A model generated the notes under the pieces. That model saw only the letters and a list, made by a program, of their open reading frames with translations, searched no databases and was not told the DNA's origin. This document shows, one piece after another, positions 1 to 8,556 of a DNA stretch of 64,000 bases. The position numbers and the translations under genes are program-made. Origin of the DNA: Pseudomonas oligotrophica (GTDB lineage Bacteria; Pseudomonadota; Gammaproteobacteria; Pseudomonadales; Pseudomonadaceae). Within the stretch, counting starts at the first letter, position 1. The number at the start of each line of letters is the position of its first letter. Where the stretch lies: assembly GCF_021726475.1 (NCBI RefSeq), contig NZ_JAKJRU010000004.1, forward strand, positions 310,001 through 374,000. Direction: 5' to 3'.

Positions 1-392
1 TGCTCGTTGACCAGTTCGCCCACCTCGTTGCGCCGGTAGCTGAACTCGCGGTCATAGGGCACCCGCAGCATCAGGTCGGCGAGTACGTTCGGCCGCAGGT
101 AGTGGCCCTTCCAGATGAAGTTGCGCAGATCGTCGTCAAGCTTCTCGCCGGGCGTGACCCACAGCAGCTCGAGCTTCAGGCCCAGGCCCGCGGCGAGCTT
201 CTGCGCCAGGTCCACGTCGACGCCCTGTGGCTTGCCATCGGCCAGGTAGCTGTAGGGCGGGAAGTTCTCGTAGACCGCGACCTTGAGCACGCCGGATTCG
301 ATGATGTCGTCATACGGCCGGACCTGCGCGGCCTGCGCCTGCAGCACCACGCATGCCAGAACCAGGCAGAACAGCTTGAGCATCCGGCGCAT
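1..392 (-). CDS. MoxJ-like periplasmic binding protein of a quinoprotein dehydrogenase locus (partial)
   Basis: The N-terminal 130 residues are in the window; the gene runs off the left edge. A signal peptide (hydrophobic LFCLVLACVVLQ, cut near AQA) is followed by the family-3 solute-binding opening GVLKVAVYENFPPYSYLADG and the GVDVDLAQKLA block. This matches the 'quinoprotein dehydrogenase-associated' binding proteins related to MoxJ/XoxJ, which sit beside PQQ dehydrogenases and are thought to act on the dehydrogenase rather than in import. It starts 5 bases after the stop of pedF, so the two are co-transcribed. An alternative start lies three codons in (383). The PQQ dehydrogenase itself should lie left of the window (inference). 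Confidence 0.8.
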   Translation of the reverse strand, partial: MRRMLKLFCLVLACVVLQAQAAQVRPYDDIIESGVLKVAVYENFPPYSYLADGKPQGVDVDLAQKLAAGLGLKLELLWVTPGEKLDDDLRNFIWKGHYLRPNVLADLMLRVPYDREFSYRRNEVGELVNE

Positions 393-397
393 GGCGG

Positions 398-835
398 TCA
401 CCGTTTGGCAGCTTCGCTTTCGATATAGGTACGGATCGCCCACAGCGCTTCCTGGCTGAGGGTGTCGGCCATGCGCGGCATGTACACCGCGCCGTCGCGC
501 ACGGCACCGTTGATCACGCGCTCCTTGAACCACTCGTCACCGTCGATATTGGCTTCCAGGTCGCGCAGGTCCGGTGCGATACCGCCGGAGATGGCTTCCA
601 GGCCGTGGCAGCGGGCGCAGTTCTGATTGTAGGCGGAGGAGCCGATCTCGACGGCGCGCTTGTTGTATTCGCTCGGCTCGCGGAACGGGTTCTCGTCGGC
701 CCACTCCTCGCCCAGCGAAGGCAGCCCCTTGGTTTCGACAGCCTGCGGCGTGACATCGCCATGGGCCAGCGCCAGGCCGGAGAAACCGATGAAACCGGCC
801 GCCAGCAGAGCGCGCAGAGTTTTGTTGTTGTTCAT
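398..835 (-). CDS. pedF: cytochrome c-550 PedF, electron acceptor of PQQ alcohol dehydrogenase
   Basis: A 145-residue periplasmic cytochrome c with a signal peptide (LLAAGFIGFSGLALA) and one haem motif, CARCH. A methionine ligand is likely in the VYMPRMADTLS stretch. Its length and sequence match the PedF/ExaB class that accepts electrons from PQQ ethanol dehydrogenase. The start at 835 was chosen because AAGGGTGG precedes it at normal spacing and the signal peptide follows; the longer frame upstream has no such features. The first codons spell Met-Asn-Asn-Asn-Lys, which creates an AACAACAACAA Crc/Hfq motif on the start codon. The only gene downstream in the window is the MoxJ-like protein. 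A PQQ-regulon element lies about 112 bases upstream. Confidence 0.9.
   Translation of the reverse strand: MNNNKTLRALLAAGFIGFSGLALAHGDVTPQAVETKGLPSLGEEWADENPFREPSEYNKRAVEIGSSAYNQNCARCHGLEAISGGIAPDLRDLEANIDGDEWFKERVINGAVRDGAVYMPRMADTLSQEALWAIRTYIESEAAKR
817..835 (-). promoter_or_regulatory. Catabolite-activity (Hfq/Crc) motif at the pedF start codon
   Basis: The mRNA reads ATG followed directly by AACAACAACAAAAC. This fits the AAnAAnAA motif bound by Hfq with Crc in Pseudomonas. Binding here would cover the initiation region and block translation when preferred carbon sources are present. Confidence 0.6.
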
Positions 836-1212
836 GACTACCACCCTTGGTTCGTGAATCTGAGCGAGGCAGCTCCTGGCCGGAGCGCATGGCCGCATCT
901 TGAAACCGTGGGCGACTCGGCAGAATCCTGCTTTGGATGCCAAGCCCTACTCCCTTGGTAGTAGCGCCTGCGACCGGCGAGCCAGGGCCCTGTAGTAGCA
1001 GATCGGAATCGTTCTCGCTTGTAATGGCCCGTCACCGCCGCCTTTACGGGCCGTAGGGTGCGCCGCACGCAGCCTCGGCGCAGGCGCTAAAGGTGCGCAT
1101 GGCACGCCTTGCGAGGCATGTGTCCTGTACGCTGCGCGTACGCTTGCGCGATGCAATGGACGTTGCGCCGCGCAGCCGCTAGGGTGCCCGCATCCCGCGA
1201 CGAGACCGGCCC
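836..1212. other. Non-coding region between pedF and the exonuclease gene
   Basis: No convincing gene is visible. The stretch holds the PQQ-regulon element at 947-964, a related half (GTAGTAG) at 992-998, and REP-like GC-rich sequence from about 1048 to 1200, including GTAGGGTGCGCCGCACGCA at 1053-1071. Confidence 0.6.
947..964. promoter_or_regulatory. PQQ-regulon operator candidate upstream of pedF
   Basis: Reads CTAC-TCCCTTGGTA-GTAG, with outer CTAC/GTAG arms in dyad symmetry. The core TACTCCCTTGGTAG (948-961) matches 12 of 14 positions of the site at 5771-5784 upstream of the cupredoxin and binding-protein genes. Confidence 0.55.
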
Positions 1213-1305
1213 ATGACTGAACGCTTCCAGGTGCGCGCTGCCGATCATCAGGAGGCGGCCCTCTGGCTCCTGTGCAACCCCGCCCCGCAATGGCTGGCCC
1301 CATGA
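1213..1305 (+). CDS. Possible 30-codon leader ORF coupled to the exonuclease gene
   Basis: A 30-residue frame begins MTERFQVRAADHQ and ends QWLAP. Its stop overlaps the exonuclease start as ATGA (1302-1305), the usual arrangement for translational coupling. No strong ribosome site precedes it, but an AGGAGG lies inside it at 1250-1255. It could be a leader peptide or a chance frame; I recognise no family. Confidence 0.3.
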   Translation: MTERFQVRAADHQEAALWLLCNPAPQWLAP

Positions 1306-1943
1306 ACCGGTTGCCGATCGTGCGGATCGCGCCATCGCCCGATAGCGTCGCGCTGGCCCCGTTCCGGGGCATCGGGATCGAGCGGATCTGCCTGCCGGGC
1401 GATGCCGCGGCTTGCGCGGAAGCCCTGCGCGAGCTGCTCTCGGACGGCGGGCCGATCGGTTTCGACACCGAGTCCAGGCCGACCTTCCGCGTCGGCGAGC
1501 GCTCCGACGGCCCGCACCTGATCCAGTTCGCCACGCGGCAGCGGGCCTACCTGCTGCGGGTCGCGGTGCCCGGCTGCCTGGATGCAGCCCGCGCGGTGCT
1601 GGAAAACCACCACCTGGTAAAGGTCGGCTTCGGCCTCAAGTCCGACCGCAGCCACCTGCACAGCCGCCTCGGCATCCGCCTGCACGCCTGCATCGACCTG
1701 GGCAGCGTGCTGCGCTATGTGGGCATCAAGGGCCAGGTCGGCCTGCGCGGCGCGGTGGCCGGGCTGCTGCAGCAGGCCATCCCCAAGTCGCGCCGCCTGG
1801 CCACCTCGAACTGGGCGAGCCTCGGGCTTAGCGAGGCCCAGCAGCGCTACGCGGCAGACGATGCCTTCGGCGCGCTGCAGGTGTTCCATGCGCTGGAGCC
1901 GGCGGTACGGCAGGCGCTGCTCGAGCAGGCGCTGGGCGATTGA
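1302..1943 (+). CDS. DEDDy-type 3'-5' exonuclease (RNase D-like domain)
   Basis: A 213-residue stand-alone exonuclease domain. Exo I is FDTES with catalytic Asp55 and Glu57, Exo II is around KVGFGLKSD (about 109-117), and Exo III is YAADDAF near residue 190 with the DEDDy tyrosine. There is no HRDC domain, so it is shorter than RNase D and closer to the small cytoplasmic 3'-5' exonucleases of Pseudomonas. The start at 1302 was preferred because it overlaps the stop of the small upstream frame; GTG 1272 and ATG 1290 are alternatives. The substrate (RNA or DNA) cannot be read from sequence. The next gene starts 116 bases on. Confidence 0.8.
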   Translation: MNRLPIVRIAPSPDSVALAPFRGIGIERICLPGDAAACAEALRELLSDGGPIGFDTESRPTFRVGERSDGPHLIQFATRQRAYLLRVAVPGCLDAARAVLENHHLVKVGFGLKSDRSHLHSRLGIRLHACIDLGSVLRYVGIKGQVGLRGAVAGLLQQAIPKSRRLATSNWASLGLSEAQQRYAADDAFGALQVFHALEPAVRQALLEQALGD

Positions 1944-2059
1944 ACCTGCCTATCGCATCGATAGCGGAAATTGCCGGCGCCCGACACTCCAGTTCGCCAG
2001 TGCGCAGCCGAAGCAGAAGTTGGGCGGTAGTTGCCCTCCCTTCTCTGGATGCCAAGAAC

Positions 2060-3385
2060 ATGTTCAACAAGACGCTCAAGCGGGAGCTGTCGGCGCTGCG
2101 CGAGGAAGTCGCGACCAACCGGCAGATCAAGGACTCGCTGTACCGGGAGATGATGGTCCTCGAAGTGGACCCGCAGGGACGCATCCAGCATGTCAACGAT
2201 CTCTTCCTCGGCGAGACCGGCTACCGCCGCGAACAACTGCTCGGCCGCACGCTGGGCGAGCTGTTCAGCGCGCAATTTCGCAGCGAGGCCAACTACGCGC
2301 GACTGCGCACTGCCCTGCAGCGGGGCGAGCACCTGTCCGGCGCCTATCGCCTGCTGTGCGCCGACGGCCGCGAGGCCTGGTTGCGCTCGATCTGGCAGCC
2401 GATCAAGGGCGCGGACGGCTCGCTGCGCTACTTCACCCTCTGCGCCAACAACCTGACCCGGACCATCGAGACCTCGCGCGAGCACGAAAGCGTGATCAAG
2501 GCGCTGCTGCGCTCGACCGCGGTGATCGAGTTCGACCTCAAGGGCCATGTGCTGACCGCCAACCAGCGCTTCCTCGACGGCATGGGCTACCGCCTGGAGC
2601 AGATCCAGGGCAAGCACCACCGCATGTTCTGTGAGCGCGAAGAAAGCGAATCGGCCGACTACCGCGCCTTCTGGGAGCGACTCAATCGCGGCGAGTACGT
2701 CGCCTCGCGCTTCAAGCGCGTCGACGCCTTCGGCCGTGAGGTCTGGCTGGAGGCCTCCTACAACCCGGTGCACGACGCCCACGGCACGCTCTACAAGATC
2801 ATCAAGTTCGCCACGGTGATCACCGAGCAGGTCCAGCGCGAGAATGCCGTGGCCGAAGCGGCGACCATCGCCTACGGCACCTCGCAGCAGACCGACCGCA
2901 GTGCCCAGCGCGGCGCCGAAGTGGTCCAGCAGACCGTCGAGGTGATGCGCCGGATCGCCCAGCAGATGCAGGACGCCTCCGATGGCATCGAGGCGCTGGA
3001 CAAGCAGTCGCAGCTGATCAGCGCGATCCTCAAGACCATCAGCGGCATCGCCGACCAGACCAACCTGCTGGCGCTGAACGCGGCCATCGAGGCGGCGCGG
3101 GCCGGCGACCAGGGCCGTGGCTTCGCGGTGGTGGCCGACGAGGTACGCCAGCTCGCCGCGCGTACCAGCAAGGCGGCCGAGGAGATCGTCGGCGTGGTGC
3201 AGAAGAACCAGGAGCTGGCCCAGGCCGCGGTGCACAGCATGTCCAGCAGCCGTGGCCAGGCCGAACAGGGCCTGGAGTTTGCCAACCAGGCCGGTGCGGT
3301 GATCGTCGAGATCCAGGACGGTGCCCAGCGGGTGGTCAGTGCGGTCGGCCAGTTCGCCAGCCAGCTGAACGGCGACAACCGCTAG
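2060..3385 (+). CDS. Cytoplasmic PAS-PAS chemoreceptor, BdlA-like
   Basis: 441 residues with no signal peptide or membrane segment. Two PAS domains (about 20-130 and 145-255) with PAC-like ends are followed by a methyl-accepting signalling domain. Its conserved hairpin tip ([18 protein letters not shown]) lies near residue 340. The architecture and length match BdlA, the biofilm-dispersion chemoreceptor of P. aeruginosa, and Aer-like soluble receptors. It should signal through CheA/CheW, with PAS domains possibly binding haem or flavin. The frame is open to 1940, but Met at 2060 fits the family N-terminus; no strong Shine-Dalgarno sequence is visible. Whether it controls dispersal or taxis is open. 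Confidence 0.82.
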   Translation: MFNKTLKRELSALREEVATNRQIKDSLYREMMVLEVDPQGRIQHVNDLFLGETGYRREQLLGRTLGELFSAQFRSEANYARLRTALQRGEHLSGAYRLLCADGREAWLRSIWQPIKGADGSLRYFTLCANNLTRTIETSREHESVIKALLRSTAVIEFDLKGHVLTANQRFLDGMGYRLEQIQGKHHRMFCEREESESADYRAFWERLNRGEYVASRFKRVDAFGREVWLEASYNPVHDAHGTLYKIIKFATVITEQVQRENAVAEAATIAYGTSQQTDRSAQRGAEVVQQTVEVMRRIAQQMQDASDGIEALDKQSQLISAILKTISGIADQTNLLALNAAIEAARAGDQGRGFAVVADEVRQLAARTSKAAEEIVGVVQKNQELAQAAVHSMSSSRGQAEQGLEFANQAGAVIVEIQDGAQRVVSAVGQFASQLNGDNR

Positions 3386-3463
3386 CGACGCACGACGGAG
3401 GCCGCGCCTGCCACGGAAGCGGCCTAGACTCTGGGGGCAACCGGCCTGCAGGAGAGCGCCGCG

Positions 3464-3937
3464 ATGAAAACCCTCGAGATCCGCTGGCAGCGCCTGCTGG
3501 ACGCCCAAGGCCGCACCTGTGACCGCTGCGGCGCCACCGAGCAGGCGGTCCGCCAGGCCGCCGCCGACCTCGCGCAGGCCTTGCACGTGCTCGGCATCGA
3601 AGTGCAGCTCAAGGTCCATCAGCTCGATCCGGCCCGCTTCGCCCAGGCGCCACTGGAGTCCAACCGCCTGTGGATCGCCGATGCGCCACTGGAACACTGG
3701 CTCGGCGCCTCGTCCGGCCGGAGCCGGTGCTGCTCGGCCTGTGGCGACGCCGATTGCCGCACGCTGCAGCTGGGTGAGCAGGTCTACGAAGCGATTCCCG
3801 CCGAGCTGATCCTCAGGGCTGGCCTGCTGGCAGCGGCCAGCCTGCTGGATGACCGGCCCAGCGCCTGCTGCCCCTCGGAGCCGCAGGCTGCGGTCGACAC
3901 CGGCTGCTGCAGCCGAACCGAACCGGCAGGCCCTTAG
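3464..3937 (+). CDS. DUF2703 family cysteine-rich protein
   Basis: 157 residues; a GGAGAG ribosome site lies just upstream. The protein matches DUF2703 by its opening (MKTLEIRWQRLLD), the LDPARFAQAPLESNRLWIA block and the EAIPAELILRA segment. It carries several cysteine clusters: CDRCG near residue 20, CCSACGDADC in the middle, then ACC and GCC near the C-terminus. These could bind a soft metal or metalloid. Function is not established. It converges on a degraded MFS gene with a 4-base overlap of the two stops; related genes are often near metal or arsenic functions, but nothing else here supports that. Confidence 0.75.
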   Translation: MKTLEIRWQRLLDAQGRTCDRCGATEQAVRQAAADLAQALHVLGIEVQLKVHQLDPARFAQAPLESNRLWIADAPLEHWLGASSGRSRCCSACGDADCRTLQLGEQVYEAIPAELILRAGLLAAASLLDDRPSACCPSEPQAAVDTGCCSRTEPAGP

Positions 3938-5087
3938 ACGGGCACTGCCGCACCGCGCCGTAGCCAACCCAGCGCAGCGAATGCGAGTAGCCCCAGCACC
4001 GCCGACAACCACAGGGCACCGATGCCGACCTCCTCGATCAGCAAGGCGAACACCAGCGGCGAAAAGGCCTGGGCAAAACGCGCCGGCACCATCAGCACGC
4101 CCTGCCGCAGGCCATAGCCGTGCGGTCCGAAGATCACCAGTGGCAGCGTGCCCTTGGCAATCGTCAGGATGCCGTTGCCCGCCCCGTGCAACACGGCGAA
4201 CGCCGCGGCGGCCGGCGCACCGGCCAGGACCACGCCGGCCGCTCCGAGGGGATGGGCGATCGTCGCCAGCCGCGCTGAAAACAGCGGGTGGCAGCGCTGC
4301 AGCAGGACGAACTCCAGACAGCGCGCGCCGACCTGCGCCGGGCCGACCAGCGCCGCCGCCCCGATTGCCGCCGCGGCCGAGAGCCCGGCCTCCTGCAGCA
4401 GCCTCGGCAGGTGCGCGGCCATTGCCGTGCTGGTGAACCAGGTGGCAGCGAAGACAAATGCCAGCAGCCCCATCGCCAGCCCGTGGCGGTCGTTGCGCGG
4501 CCTGTCGCTGCTGGCTCCGCCGCTCGGCTCGGGCTGGATGCCCAGCGGTACCAGCAGACGATTCAGCGGCAGGCCGAGCACGACATGCATGCCGGCCCAG
4601 ACGAGGCAGGTCGCGCGCCAGCCATAGGCGGCTTCCAGCCAGCCGCTGACCGGCCAGCAGACGGTACTGGCGAAGCCGGCAAGCAAGGTGATCCCGGTGA
4701 TCGCGCCACGGGCGTCGCGGCCATAGAGACCGGTGAGCGTCGAGAATGCCGACTCGTAGAGCCCCAGCGCCATGCCGATTCCGATGACCAGCCAGCCGAG
4801 CCAGAGCATCAGCGGCCCGGTGGCGAGCCCGAGGGTGGTCAGGCCCGCGGCGAACACCAGGCTGGACAGTGCCAGTACGTCACGCCCGCCGTGGCGGTCG
4901 ATTCGCCTGCCCACCAGCGGCCCGAGCACAGCGGTGACCACCAGTGCCAGGGAAAAGGCAGCGAAGACGTTGCCACTGGACAGCCCCAGCTCGCGCGCCA
5001 TGGGTTCGGCCAGCACCGCCGGCAGGTAGTACAGGCCAGGGTCTGCGCGGTTCCCAGCGCGAGCACGATACGCAGGTGAGGCGCCAT
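3934..5087 (-). pseudogene. MFS transporter with an N-terminal frameshift
   Basis: The large frame (3934-5016, from GTG) encodes about 360 residues of a 12-helix MFS carrier, with the GRRIDRHGGRD loop typical after helix 2. It lacks the first helix. That helix is present in another frame starting at ATG 5087 (MAPHLRIVLALGTAQTLA). Family members continue roughly as TLAW-small-S/T-YYLPA, but here only two bases separate LA from YYLPA near 5033. The simplest reading is a 10-bp deletion that shifts the frame. Either the gene is dead, or a shortened carrier is made from 5016, or the base calls are wrong. The substrate is unknown. Confidence 0.6.
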
Positions 5088-5271
5088 GTCCTCAGCCCCT
5101 GCGCTGGGTGACGGGGCCGCTGCCCGGGCCTGGATGAGAGCGGTTCATTTGGCTTCCTGCGCCAGGTGGCGCGCCGGGGTAGCGGCCAGGCTCGCCAAGA
5201 TACGCCATCCTCATGACCATCCTGTAGCAATGCCGCCTCTGCCCTGCCTCGCGCAGACCCAGCCAGGGGCC

Positions 5272-5709
5272 TCACTTGACCAGGAAGCGGCCTTCCATGC
5301 CCTTGTTCTGCAGGCCCTTGCAATAGAACGGGTAGCTGCCGGGCTTGATCGGCAGGAAGAAAATCTCCGCCTCGCCGGCGTCCTCGAATTCCAGTTCGGT
5401 CAGCGTCATCGCCTTGATCTCGACGCCACCGGCCTCGACCTTGCGCAGGAAGATCGACTGGGCGAACTCCGGGGCCTGGAAGGCGCATTCCTTCTGCCCG
5501 TCGGAGATCACCTTGAGCTGGTAGGCGACGCCGGTCTCCAGCTGGTACTCCTTCTGCGAGACGGCGTAGTCGCTCGCCTCGGAGCCGAATTTCAGGTCCG
5601 GCAGGGCCTGGGTGCGGCGCGTCAGGTCGCCGGCGGCGCTGCAGTGGTCGAAGCCGATCAGGCTGCCGATCAGCAGCAGGTTGAGCAGCAAGGGCTTGAT
5701 GGCGGGCAT
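5272..5709 (-). CDS. Secreted cupredoxin-like protein of the PQQ cluster
   Basis: 145 residues with a signal peptide (LLLNLLLIGSLIGF...CSA) followed by a small beta-rich domain. The end, YPFYCKGLQNKGMEGRF, resembles the Cys-x-Met ligand loop of type-1 copper proteins, although a classical CxxxHxxxM is not present, so copper binding is uncertain. It faces the binding-protein operon across a shared promoter region that carries a PQQ-regulon element. It may be an electron carrier or a copper-binding helper to alcohol oxidation (inference). Confidence 0.65.
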   Translation of the reverse strand: MPAIKPLLLNLLLIGSLIGFDHCSAAGDLTRRTQALPDLKFGSEASDYAVSQKEYQLETGVAYQLKVISDGQKECAFQAPEFAQSIFLRKVEAGGVEIKAMTLTELEFEDAGEAEIFFLPIKPGSYPFYCKGLQNKGMEGRFLVK

Positions 5710-5770
5710 ATCCGGGCCTCATTGTTGTTCTGGCGAGGGCCATGCTAGAGCCGCCAGGGCATCACGCGCC

Positions 5771-5784
5771 TACTACCTTGGTAC
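5771..5784 (+). promoter_or_regulatory. PQQ-regulon operator candidate, cupredoxin / binding-protein divergent promoter
   Basis: TACTACCTTGGTAC; its inner ten bases TACC-TT-GGTA form a perfect dyad. It differs at one position from the site at 10167-10180. A partial copy (TACTTTCTGC) follows at 5796. It lies 62 bases from the cupredoxin start and 79 from the binding-protein start, so it could serve both. Confidence 0.65.
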
Positions 5785-5862
5785 GGCCCGGCTGGTACTT
5801 TCTGCATATTTCCCGACCTGGCGACGCTTCCTATGCTGGCCGCAACCCATGAGGAGTTGCCG

Positions 5863-7056
5863 ATGCGTTCGCTCGCGATCCGTTCCCTGCTTTCGCTGGT
5901 CGCCCTTGGCTGCGCCGCGCCGACGCTGCAGGCGGCACCCGCGACGCCGGCCGCGCTGCAAGTGCGGATCGGCTACCTGGGCTACCGTCCGGACCCCGGT
6001 CCGCTGCTGTCCAATGTCATCCCCGAGCCCGCCGACGCCGGCCTGCGCGGCGCCGAACTGGCCATCACCGACAGCAATACCACCGGGCGCTTCCTCAAGC
6101 ACGACTATGCCCTCGAGGCGGTCAGCGCCGAGTCGCCGCAAGCGCTGCTGGACGGCGCGCGCCAGCTGTACGCCCAGGGGCTGCGGCTGCTGGTGGTCAA
6201 CGCCCCGGCCGAGCAGCTGGCGCAACTGGCCCAGGCGATGCCCGATGCGCTGCTGCTCAATGCCGGCAGCGCCGACGACGCGCTGCGCCAGCGCTGCCTG
6301 CCCAACCTGCTGCATACCCTGCCCAGCCGCAGCATGCTGGCCGATGCCCTGGGCCAGTTCCTCGCCGCGCGGCGCTGGAACCGCTGGCTGCTGATTGTCG
6401 GCAACACCGCCGCAGACCAGGCCTACGCCGAAGCCCTGCGCCGGGCAGCCAAGCGCTTCGGCCACAAGATCGTCGCCGAGAAGGCCTGGAGCTTCGACAA
6501 CGACCAGCGCCGCACCGCCCAGGCCGAGATGCCGCTGTTCACCCAGACCGCCGAATACGACGTGGTGCTGGTGGCCGACGAGCGCGGCGACTTCGGCGAG
6601 TACGTGCCCTACCAGACCTGGTATCCGCGGCCGGTGGCCGGCACCCAGGGCCTGACCCCGACCGGCTGGCACAAGACCGTCGAGACCTACGGCGCCGCCC
6701 AGCTGCAGAAGCGCTTCGAAGAACATGCCGGGCGCTGGATGAACGATCGCGACTTCGCCGCCTGGATCGCCGTGCGCAGCCTCGCCACGGCGGTCACCCG
6801 TCTGAAGACCAACGAACCGGCGGCGCTGCGCCAGGCGGTGCTGGTCGAGCAGCTGCCGCTGGACGGCTTCAAGGGCCGCAAGCTGAGCTTCCGGCCGTGG
6901 GACGGCCAGTTGCGCCAGCCGATCCCGCTGGTGCACCCGCGCGCGCTGGTCGCCACTGCGCCGCAGGAAGGCTTCCTGCATCCGACCAGCGAGCTGGACA
7001 CCCTTGGCTACGACGCCCCCGAAAGCCGCTGCCGCCTGAGCGAGGTCGAGCGATGA
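5863..7056 (+). CDS. ABC transporter periplasmic binding protein, PQQ alcohol dehydrogenase system
   Basis: 397 residues with a signal peptide (LAIRSLLSLVALGCAAPTLQA) and a type-I periplasmic binding fold of the branched-chain amino acid class. It contains VRIGYLGYRPDPGP at the start of the mature protein and a GWHKTVETYGAAQLQKRF segment. It matches the binding protein found only with PQQ alcohol dehydrogenases. The start at 5863 has GAGGAG seven bases ahead and leads straight into the signal peptide; the frame opens earlier at 5833 without such a site. It heads a tight operon: Sel1-like protein, beta-propeller, ABC ATPase, permease. The ABC pair is of export type, so this protein may sense rather than import. 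Confidence 0.82.
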   Translation: MRSLAIRSLLSLVALGCAAPTLQAAPATPAALQVRIGYLGYRPDPGPLLSNVIPEPADAGLRGAELAITDSNTTGRFLKHDYALEAVSAESPQALLDGARQLYAQGLRLLVVNAPAEQLAQLAQAMPDALLLNAGSADDALRQRCLPNLLHTLPSRSMLADALGQFLAARRWNRWLLIVGNTAADQAYAEALRRAAKRFGHKIVAEKAWSFDNDQRRTAQAEMPLFTQTAEYDVVLVADERGDFGEYVPYQTWYPRPVAGTQGLTPTGWHKTVETYGAAQLQKRFEEHAGRWMNDRDFAAWIAVRSLATAVTRLKTNEPAALRQAVLVEQLPLDGFKGRKLSFRPWDGQLRQPIPLVHPRALVATAPQEGFLHPTSELDTLGYDAPESRCRLSEVER

Positions 7057-7547
7057 AACCTGCCTACCTGCTGTACGGCCTGGCCCTGCTCAACGGCAGC
7101 GCGATCGCCGACGAACTGGGCTACGAGGCCTACCTCGACAGCCCCAAGCGCATCAAGTGCCTGTACGGCTACGTCACCGCCAAGACCGGAAACTTCGATG
7201 CGGCGCGGGCGATCTTCGAGGACTGCATGGCGCGCTGGAACGACATCTATTCGATGATCTCGCTGGCACAGATGTACGAGAGCGGCAGCGGCGTGCCGGT
7301 GGACCTCGGCAAATCCGCCGAACTGCTGGAAAAGGCCGCCGGCCAGCCGGACGACGCCAGCTATGTCAGCCTCGCCCGCTACCATTGGGGCGTGGCCCTG
7401 GCCGAAGGGCGCGGCGTGACGGCCGATCCGGCGGCCGCGCGTACCTGGCTGCAGCGTGCCTCGGCCGGCGGGCAAAGCGAGGCGGACGACTACCTGCGCC
7501 AGCTCGACCAGGCCGGCGGCGACACGCCGGAGGCCAGCACCCGCTGA
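7053..7547 (+). CDS. Small secreted Sel1/TPR-like repeat protein
   Basis: 164 residues. The start overlaps the previous stop (ATGA). A signal peptide (LLYGLALLNGSAIA) is followed by an alpha-solenoid of two or three Sel1-like repeats: SLAQMYESGSGVPVDLGKSAELLEKAAG and then LAEGRGVTADPAAARTWLQRASAGG. Such repeats mediate protein contacts in the periplasm. The tight overlap suggests a subunit or assembly factor for the neighbouring transporter or beta-propeller (inference). No enzyme motif is visible. Confidence 0.7.
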   Translation: MKPAYLLYGLALLNGSAIADELGYEAYLDSPKRIKCLYGYVTAKTGNFDAARAIFEDCMARWNDIYSMISLAQMYESGSGVPVDLGKSAELLEKAAGQPDDASYVSLARYHWGVALAEGRGVTADPAAARTWLQRASAGGQSEADDYLRQLDQAGGDTPEASTR

Positions 7548-7557
7548 ACTCCGCCAC

Positions 7558-7573
7558 AACAACTACAACAAGG
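7558..7573 (+). promoter_or_regulatory. Catabolite-activity motif overlapping the beta-propeller ribosome site
   Basis: AACAACTACAACAAGGA: A-rich triplets run directly into the AAGGA ribosome site, nine bases before the ATG at 7582. This is the usual place for Hfq/Crc repression. Confidence 0.5.
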
Positions 7574-7581
7574 ACCGACCC

Positions 7582-8556
7582 ATGCCTCGCCATCGCCTCG
7601 CCACCGCCATTGCCGGCGCCCTGTGCTGCGCCCTGCTCGCCCCGGCCCACGCCGCCACCGCCTACGTCTCCAACGAGAAGGACGACAACCTCAGCGTGAT
7701 CGACCTCGAGCGCATGGAAACCGTCGCGACCATCGACGTGGGGATGCGCCCGCGCGGGCTGGCGCTGTCCCACGACAACACGCTGCTGTACATCTGCGCC
7801 AGCGACTCGGACACCGTGCAGGTGCTCGACTTGGCCACGCAGCAGATCATCAAGCAGCTGCCGTCGGGAGCGGACCCGGAGCAGTTCGCCCTGCACCCCA
7901 ACAACAAGTGGCTGTACATCTCCAACGAAGACGATGCGCTGGTCACCGTGGTCGATGTCGAGAGCGAGCAGGTGCTCGCGCAGATCGACGTCGGCGTCGA
8001 GCCCGAGGGCATGGCGGTGAGCCCGGACGGCAAGTGGGCGGTGAACACCAGCGAGACGACCAACATGCTGCACTGGATCGACACCGCCACCAACCAGCTG
8101 GTGGACAACACCCTGGTCGACCAGCGCCCGCGGCATGTCGAATTCAGCCTCGACAGCAAGCGGCTGTGGTCCTCCTCGGAGATCGGCGGCACGGTCAGCG
8201 TGGTCGACGTCGACAGCCGGCAGATCCTCAAGACGATCAACTTCCAGATCAAGGGCGTGCACCCGGACAAGGTCCAGCCGGTGGGCGTCAGGCTCAGTGC
8301 CGACGGCAAGTACGCCTTCGTCGCCCTCGGCCCGGCCAATCACGTGGCGGTGGTCGATGCCAAGACCTACGAGGTGCTCGACTACCTGCTGGTCGGCCGA
8401 CGCGTCTGGCACATGGCCTTCAGCCCCGACGAGAAGCTGCTGCTGACCACCAATGGCGTCAGTGGCGATGTCTCGGTGATCGACGTGGCTGCGCTGAAGG
8501 TCACCAAGTCGATCAAGGTCGGGCGCTACCCCTGGGGCGTGGTGGTCAAGCCATGA
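7582..8556 (+). CDS. PQQ-dependent catabolism-associated beta-propeller (YVTN) protein
   Basis: 324 residues. A signal peptide (IAGALCCALLAPAHA) is followed by about seven YVTN-type blades, each with a pattern like AYVSNEKDDNLSVIDLERMETVATIDVG. Matches include WLYISNEDDALVTVVDVES and VAVVDAKTYEVLDYLLVG. It belongs to the beta-propeller family restricted to PQQ alcohol-oxidation clusters. It probably works in the periplasm as a binding or scaffold partner for the exporter or dehydrogenase; no catalytic site is known. Its last codon overlaps the ABC ATPase start. Confidence 0.85.
   Translation: MPRHRLATAIAGALCCALLAPAHAATAYVSNEKDDNLSVIDLERMETVATIDVGMRPRGLALSHDNTLLYICASDSDTVQVLDLATQQIIKQLPSGADPEQFALHPNNKWLYISNEDDALVTVVDVESEQVLAQIDVGVEPEGMAVSPDGKWAVNTSETTNMLHWIDTATNQLVDNTLVDQRPRHVEFSLDSKRLWSSSEIGGTVSVVDVDSRQILKTINFQIKGVHPDKVQPVGVRLSADGKYAFVALGPANHVAVVDAKTYEVLDYLLVGRRVWHMAFSPDEKLLLTTNGVSGDVSVIDVAALKVTKSIKVGRYPWGVVVKP

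Noticed and set aside
1128..1145. CTGTACGCTGCGCGTACG considered as a LexA or LitR site
   Set aside because: It fits neither CTGT-N8-ACAG nor a TGTACA pair; it is part of GC-rich repeat sequence.
1847..4012. Long open frame (about 720 codons) on the minus strand opposite the chemoreceptor gene
   Set aside because: Low-complexity Leu/Arg/Gly/His sequence typical of the antisense of a GC-rich gene; no family motifs. The plus-strand genes have clear domains.
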